A stretch of 64,000 nucleotides of DNA from Pararhizobium sp. IMCC3301 (GTDB lineage: Bacteria > Pseudomonadota > Alphaproteobacteria > Rhizobiales > GCA-2746425), in NCBI RefSeq assembly GCF_030758315.1, contig NZ_CP132336.1, positions 1,860,001-1,924,000 on the forward strand, written 5' to 3'. The notes under the pieces were generated by a model. It saw only the letters and a program-made list of their open reading frames with translations. It was not told the DNA's origin and made no database searches. Numbering within the stretch: the stretch's first letter is position 1; each line of letters begins with the position of its first letter. Shown here piece by piece: positions 60,671 to 64,000 of the stretch. The position numbers and the translations under genes are program-made.

Positions 60671-61645
60671 ATGATGAAATTTCTGCGCAATCACTACTGG
60701 AACATCGGCCTGGCGACGATCTTCATTGCGTTGCTTGTCTTCACACGGACCATCCAGCCCAACTATGGCGCCTCCGGATTTGAATCCCTGTCGCGCGCCG
60801 CGCTGACCTTTGCATTTGCAACCGCGGCCCAGGTCGTTGTCGTCATCGCCGGGGGCATCGATTTGTCCATTGCATCGATGATGGCTGTCACCAGCGTCAC
60901 CGCTGCCGTGATGATGGATGGAGCCAGCGAACAATACGCCTTGTTTGTCGTGCCCTTTGTGCTGCTCGTCGGCGCCAGCATGGGCGCGATCAATGGCCTG
61001 CTGATTGTATTGACCAGAGTTCCCGATATCGTTGTGACGCTGGCCATGCTGTTTGTCTGGGAAGGCGTAGCGCTGATCATTCTCAACGCGCCCGGCGGTG
61101 GAGCTGCCGAATGGTTCAAAAATCTGCTGGTCGGGTCAATTTCCATTCCGGCTGTGCCCGAAGATCTGACCAGATGGGTGCCGCAAGCCCTGATCCTTTT
61201 GATTGTCAGCCTCGGCATTGTCTGGTGGCCGTTCAGACGGTCACGCTTCGGCCTTTCTGTTTATGCCATCGGCTCTTCCAGCCTGGCCGCGTTCCGCTCT
61301 GGTGTTGCAGTCAACCGGACCAAAGTTGCGGCCTATGCGATGGCCGGACTGTTTGCTGCCATGGGCGGCCTGGTGCTGACTGCTACCACCGGCATCGGCG
61401 CACCTATTCCGGGTCCTTATCTGCTGGCAAGCGTCGCAGCTGTGGTGCTGGGCGGTGTCACTCTGGGTGGCGGCCGAGGCGGTTTGTTGGGTCCGATCAT
61501 TGCTGTATTCATATTGCGGCTGGTGCGCACAGACCTGACGCTGATGTCGATTGACCCCAATATCACAACGATTGTTGAGGGTACAATCATGGTGATTGTC
61601 GTCATGGCTGGCGGATTGCTGGCAGCAAAGGCGCGCAAGAGATGA
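60671..61645 (+). CDS. Sugar ABC permease, RbsC-like
   Basis: A 324-residue CUT2 permease with about nine to ten hydrophobic segments, IAGGIDLSIASMMAVTSVT (~58-76) and VVLGGVTLGGGRGGLLGPIIAVFIL (~258-282). It overlaps the next permease by four bases (ATGA), giving a heterodimeric channel. Confidence 0.87.
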   Translation: MMKFLRNHYWNIGLATIFIALLVFTRTIQPNYGASGFESLSRAALTFAFATAAQVVVVIAGGIDLSIASMMAVTSVTAAVMMDGASEQYALFVVPFVLLVGASMGAINGLLIVLTRVPDIVVTLAMLFVWEGVALIILNAPGGGAAEWFKNLLVGSISIPAVPEDLTRWVPQALILLIVSLGIVWWPFRRSRFGLSVYAIGSSSLAAFRSGVAVNRTKVAAYAMAGLFAAMGGLVLTATTGIGAPIPGPYLLASVAAVVLGGVTLGGGRGGLLGPIIAVFILRLVRTDLTLMSIDPNITTIVEGTIMVIVVMAGGLLAAKARKR

Positions 61646-62622
61646 ACCCATCCGCACCCAGAGCCTCCCGCTTTGCCGGATCATTCCGTGTCGTGATGCG
61701 TGATTATCCGCTGGTGCCGCTGATCGTTCTGCTCATCGGGCTGGTGGTCGCGCTGGAGATTATGGTCCCCGGGATCGTCAATCAGCGGTGGCTCGCCAAT
61801 ACCATCAAATTTGCCGTTCCGCTGGCCATGCTGGCAGCCTGCCAATCCCTGACCATGCTCACCGGGGGGATAGATCTGTCGGTTGGCGTGGCCGCGACCG
61901 TCAGCGCTTTTGTGGCGGCCAGCCAACTCTCCGTATTGGGACCGACCGGAGCCATTCTCGTGGCATTGATACCGCCCGTGCTGATCGGCCTTGCCAACGG
62001 CATTGGCGTCGGCTTGTTCAGGGTTCACCCGCTGATCATGACGCTGGGAACCGGCCTGATCGGCACCGGCTGTCTGCAGGTCTATCAGCGCACGGTGATC
62101 GCATCGGGTTCGTCCGTTCCCGATATTCTGTCATGGCTTGGCACCGGTCTGAGCTATGGTGTGCCCAATTCCCTGCTGGTGTTTCTGCCCCTCGCCATTC
62201 TCATCATCGTCGGTCTGCGGCGCACTGGCTTTGGCCGGCTGTTATATGCAATCGGTGAAAATGAAAATGCCGCGCGCCTTGCCGGTGTCCGCACCTGGCA
62301 GGTTCTCATGGCGCTTTACATTTTGTCGGGACTGATCGCAGGACTGACCGGGTTGATTTATCTCGGCCTTATCAAGGCCCCGTCCCTGTCGCTGGTGGAG
62401 CCGCGCGTTCTGCCCTCTGTGGCTGCAGCGGTGATCGGCGGCACCTCCATTTTCGGCGGGCGTGGCAGCTATTCCGGCACCATCATCGGTGCTCTCATTC
62501 TGACCGTGCTGGCCACCATGCTGACGGTCATGCAAATCCCGGAAGGCACGCGCCGGATTTTCTTCGGCATGATCATTCTGGTCGTCACCGCCATCTATGT
62601 GCGCATCACCGAAGAAAGTTGA
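61642..62622 (+). CDS. Sugar ABC permease, RbsC-like
   Basis: A 326-residue CUT2 permease with the same plan: LTGGIDLSVGVAATVSAFVA (~residues 73-92) and VIGGTSIFGGRGSYSGTIIGALIL. It is the second permease of the pair. Its stop abuts the stop of the convergent mutarotase-like gene (62622/62623) without any hairpin between them. Confidence 0.87.
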   Translation: MNPSAPRASRFAGSFRVVMRDYPLVPLIVLLIGLVVALEIMVPGIVNQRWLANTIKFAVPLAMLAACQSLTMLTGGIDLSVGVAATVSAFVAASQLSVLGPTGAILVALIPPVLIGLANGIGVGLFRVHPLIMTLGTGLIGTGCLQVYQRTVIASGSSVPDILSWLGTGLSYGVPNSLLVFLPLAILIIVGLRRTGFGRLLYAIGENENAARLAGVRTWQVLMALYILSGLIAGLTGLIYLGLIKAPSLSLVEPRVLPSVAAAVIGGTSIFGGRGSYSGTIIGALILTVLATMLTVMQIPEGTRRIFFGMIILVVTAIYVRITEES

Positions 62623-63720
62623 CTACAGTCCGAAATGCGTGCCGTCAAAGGGCAGCGTAATTTCAGCACCGCTGACATCAACCAGCGTCAACTCTGAAGC
62701 ACTGACACGGATATCTGCCACTTCACGCCAATGCGGCGGTGCCGGAATGGCGCCGAACCCATAGCGGATTTCACGGACCGTCGAGGCTTTGAGAGCAAGC
62801 GCCTGAACCAGTCCGCTCGGCGATCTGGTGTCGCTGCTGGCAAATGCACCGCTGGCGTGACAGGCGGTCGCCGCTTCTTCTATCCCCAGAACGCATGTAT
62901 GACGGCCTGACCATGGGGCGTAATTTCGCCCGCCATTGCTCATCCACAAAAGGGTTTCCGGCAGAGCCCTGGCGTCTTTGACGGCAAAAAACAAGAACCC
63001 GTCTTGGTCGGCCAGCGCGGCAGACCAGCCAATCTCACTGCCTGTCGCTTCAGCCATCACCACAATGTCCTCGTGCCGCTTTGAAAAGGGATAGAAACTT
63101 GCGTCAACGCTCTGGTCCGCCGCAGTCCTGACCGCGTCCAGCCCTTCAAATTTTTGCGGATAGGCCAGCATCGAAAAGCCGCGTTGCGGATCGCTTTCAG
63201 GCGGCGCGTTCGGGGTTATGCCGAACTGCTTTTTCGAGAAACTTAGTTGTGCCCCACCGGGCACCCTGATCATCGCGTGATGCGCAACCGGCAGATGTCC
63301 TGAACCTCCCTCAAATCTGTGGCATTGATAGAGCACTGGATGGCCGGGCCGCACAGTCAGCGTTTTGGTGACGACCGCACCATGGACGCGGTCTTCCAAC
63401 AGGTAGGTGTGACGCACCGCCCCATCGACGCTTTCCACTCTGTCTGTGGGCTGCCAGGTCCCATTGGCTGTCGCGCCATGGATTGGCCCGCCGGGGTTCA
63501 CGCCGAAAGGGGCACAGAAAAAGTCTCCGGAAAGTTGTCGTTCAACCAAGGCAATGTCATCAGGCAGTGTAGCAGCTTCGCTCGCCCATGGCGCTGTATG
63601 CAGCGGCCTTGTGACCGTTCCATCCGCTGTCGTGACGGCAAAATTCTCTATATTTCCGCCCGAACGGTTGAAGTCAAAGGCAACGCTGCCGCTGCTGATA
63701 TGGTCAAGATGTCTACTCAT
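62623..63720 (-). CDS. Aldose 1-epimerase-like (mutarotase-fold) protein, function uncertain
   Basis: A 365-residue soluble protein rich in beta strands. The order of motifs (DGTVTRPLHTAPW, FCAPFGVN, GNGxW-like GTWQPTD, TLTVRPGHPVLYQCHRFEGG, VAHHAMIRVPGG) resembles galactose-mutarotase-fold proteins. In these, an early Arg and a His near the middle (VAHHAMI) are expected. I do not recognise a named family. The start codon overlaps the end of the LacI gene by four bases, so both are one transcript. By context it handles the sugar carried by the adjacent Rbs-like importer. Confidence 0.6.
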   Translation of the reverse strand: MSRHLDHISSGSVAFDFNRSGGNIENFAVTTADGTVTRPLHTAPWASEAATLPDDIALVERQLSGDFFCAPFGVNPGGPIHGATANGTWQPTDRVESVDGAVRHTYLLEDRVHGAVVTKTLTVRPGHPVLYQCHRFEGGSGHLPVAHHAMIRVPGGAQLSFSKKQFGITPNAPPESDPQRGFSMLAYPQKFEGLDAVRTAADQSVDASFYPFSKRHEDIVVMAEATGSEIGWSAALADQDGFLFFAVKDARALPETLLWMSNGGRNYAPWSGRHTCVLGIEEAATACHASGAFASSDTRSPSGLVQALALKASTVREIRYGFGAIPAPPHWREVADIRVSASELTLVDVSGAEITLPFDGTHFGL

Positions 63721-64000
63721 GTTTCTGCCGGTAGGTTCTCACGAAAGATAGCATGGATGGGGATTGCTGCGGGACGTATTTCACCGCTGCGGCGCACGGC
63801 CGCCACCAGGCATTCAATGGCAAGGCGGGCTTCCTCTGCCGCGCTTTCTTCGATGATCACATCCATCACGCCATTGACCAGATGGTTTCGTGTATCTGTC
63901 GAAAGCCCGTGGCCGATAAACGTCACCGATGTTTCGCATCCGCAATCGATCAGGGCTTTTGCAACGCCGGACTGGCCGGCACCAATGCAATAAATTGCGT
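63717..64000 (-). CDS. LacI-family regulator, C-terminal part only
   Basis: The gene enters from the right edge. The last ~94 codons are visible: AIYCIGAGQSGVAKAL, VTFIGHGLSTDTRNHLVNGVMDVIIEE, then a tail ending in FRENLPAET. This matches the end of the periplasmic-binding-like effector domain of LacI/PurR proteins in which the VFVGHELTxxTRxxLxxGxMDxVIxQ motif is common. The HTH lies outside the window. It is co-transcribed with the mutarotase-like gene and probably regulates the 50-64 kb sugar genes. Confidence 0.78.
   Translation of the reverse strand, partial: AIYCIGAGQSGVAKALIDCGCETSVTFIGHGLSTDTRNHLVNGVMDVIIEESAAEEARLAIECLVAAVRRSGEIRPAAIPIHAIFRENLPAET

Noticed and set aside
1-64000. tRNA, rRNA, CRISPR arrays, intact insertion sequences, replication origins
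   Set aside because: Looked for on both strands; nothing with the required structure or coding content was recognised.

Overview
The window looks like an alphaproteobacterial, probably rhizobial (Hyphomicrobiales), accessory or chromid-type region devoted to nutrient capture. No replication, rRNA, tRNA, phage or CRISPR features were recognised. The genes are almost all transporter plus catabolic enzyme plus local regulator cassettes. Seven uptake systems lie in 64 kb (six ABC, one TRAP), with DeoR, ANTAR, LysR, SorC, two LacI-type and one RpiR-type regulator. Organism assignment is inference from gene families and style of organisation. By eye the first ~14 kb is less GC-rich than the rest.

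Layout. 1-4.5 kb: a leftward Ugp/Mal-like sugar or glycerol-phosphate ABC operon headed by a LOG-like (TIGR00725) gene, with a divergent DeoR regulator. 5.0-13.9 kb: a complete amidase operon in which a Urt-type five-gene transporter is fused in order to amiE-amiB-amiC-amiR. Its leader carries a long intrinsic terminator preceded by two small stem-loops, as expected for ANTAR antitermination by AmiR. 14.1-20.9 kb: LysR regulator, then a leftward polyamine-type ABC transporter with an aminoaldehyde-type dehydrogenase and a DUF3830 protein. 21.1-35.3 kb: two divergent arms around a SorC regulator. The left arm encodes a TIM-barrel isomerase, acetoin-dehydrogenase-like E1alpha/E1beta/E2 and an FGGY kinase. 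The right arm encodes an Lsr/Rbs-like ABC transporter and a DhaK/DhaL kinase pair. An aldo-keto reductase closes this region. 35.9-37.8 kb: an enolase-superfamily dehydratase and a KduD-like SDR. 38.1-41.6 kb: a TPR protein and an orphan HWE/HisKA_2 histidine kinase with a duplicated PAS unit.

41.7-49.6 kb: a LacI-controlled TRAP operon with a HisD-like dehydrogenase, an SDR and a zinc dehydrogenase. This gene set matches 2,3-dihydroxypropane-1-sulfonate (DHPS) utilisation. A perfect double LacI operator and a 70-residue membrane protein head it. 49.7-50.1 kb: a single-domain rhodanese and its terminator. 50.4-58.0 kb: an Frc-like ABC transporter, two SDRs, an RpiR regulator, a Gfo/Idh/MocA oxidoreductase and a TIM-barrel isomerase. 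58.0-64.0 kb: an Rbs-like ABC transporter, a mutarotase-like protein and the C-terminal end of a LacI regulator.

Two cross-cutting observations stand out. First, the ANTAR-type leader in front of a transporter-amidase operon. Second, all six complete ABC/TRAP substrate-binding-protein genes that are followed by the other genes of their operon have a strong stem-loop just after their stop codon; this plausibly keeps binding protein in excess over the membrane subunits.
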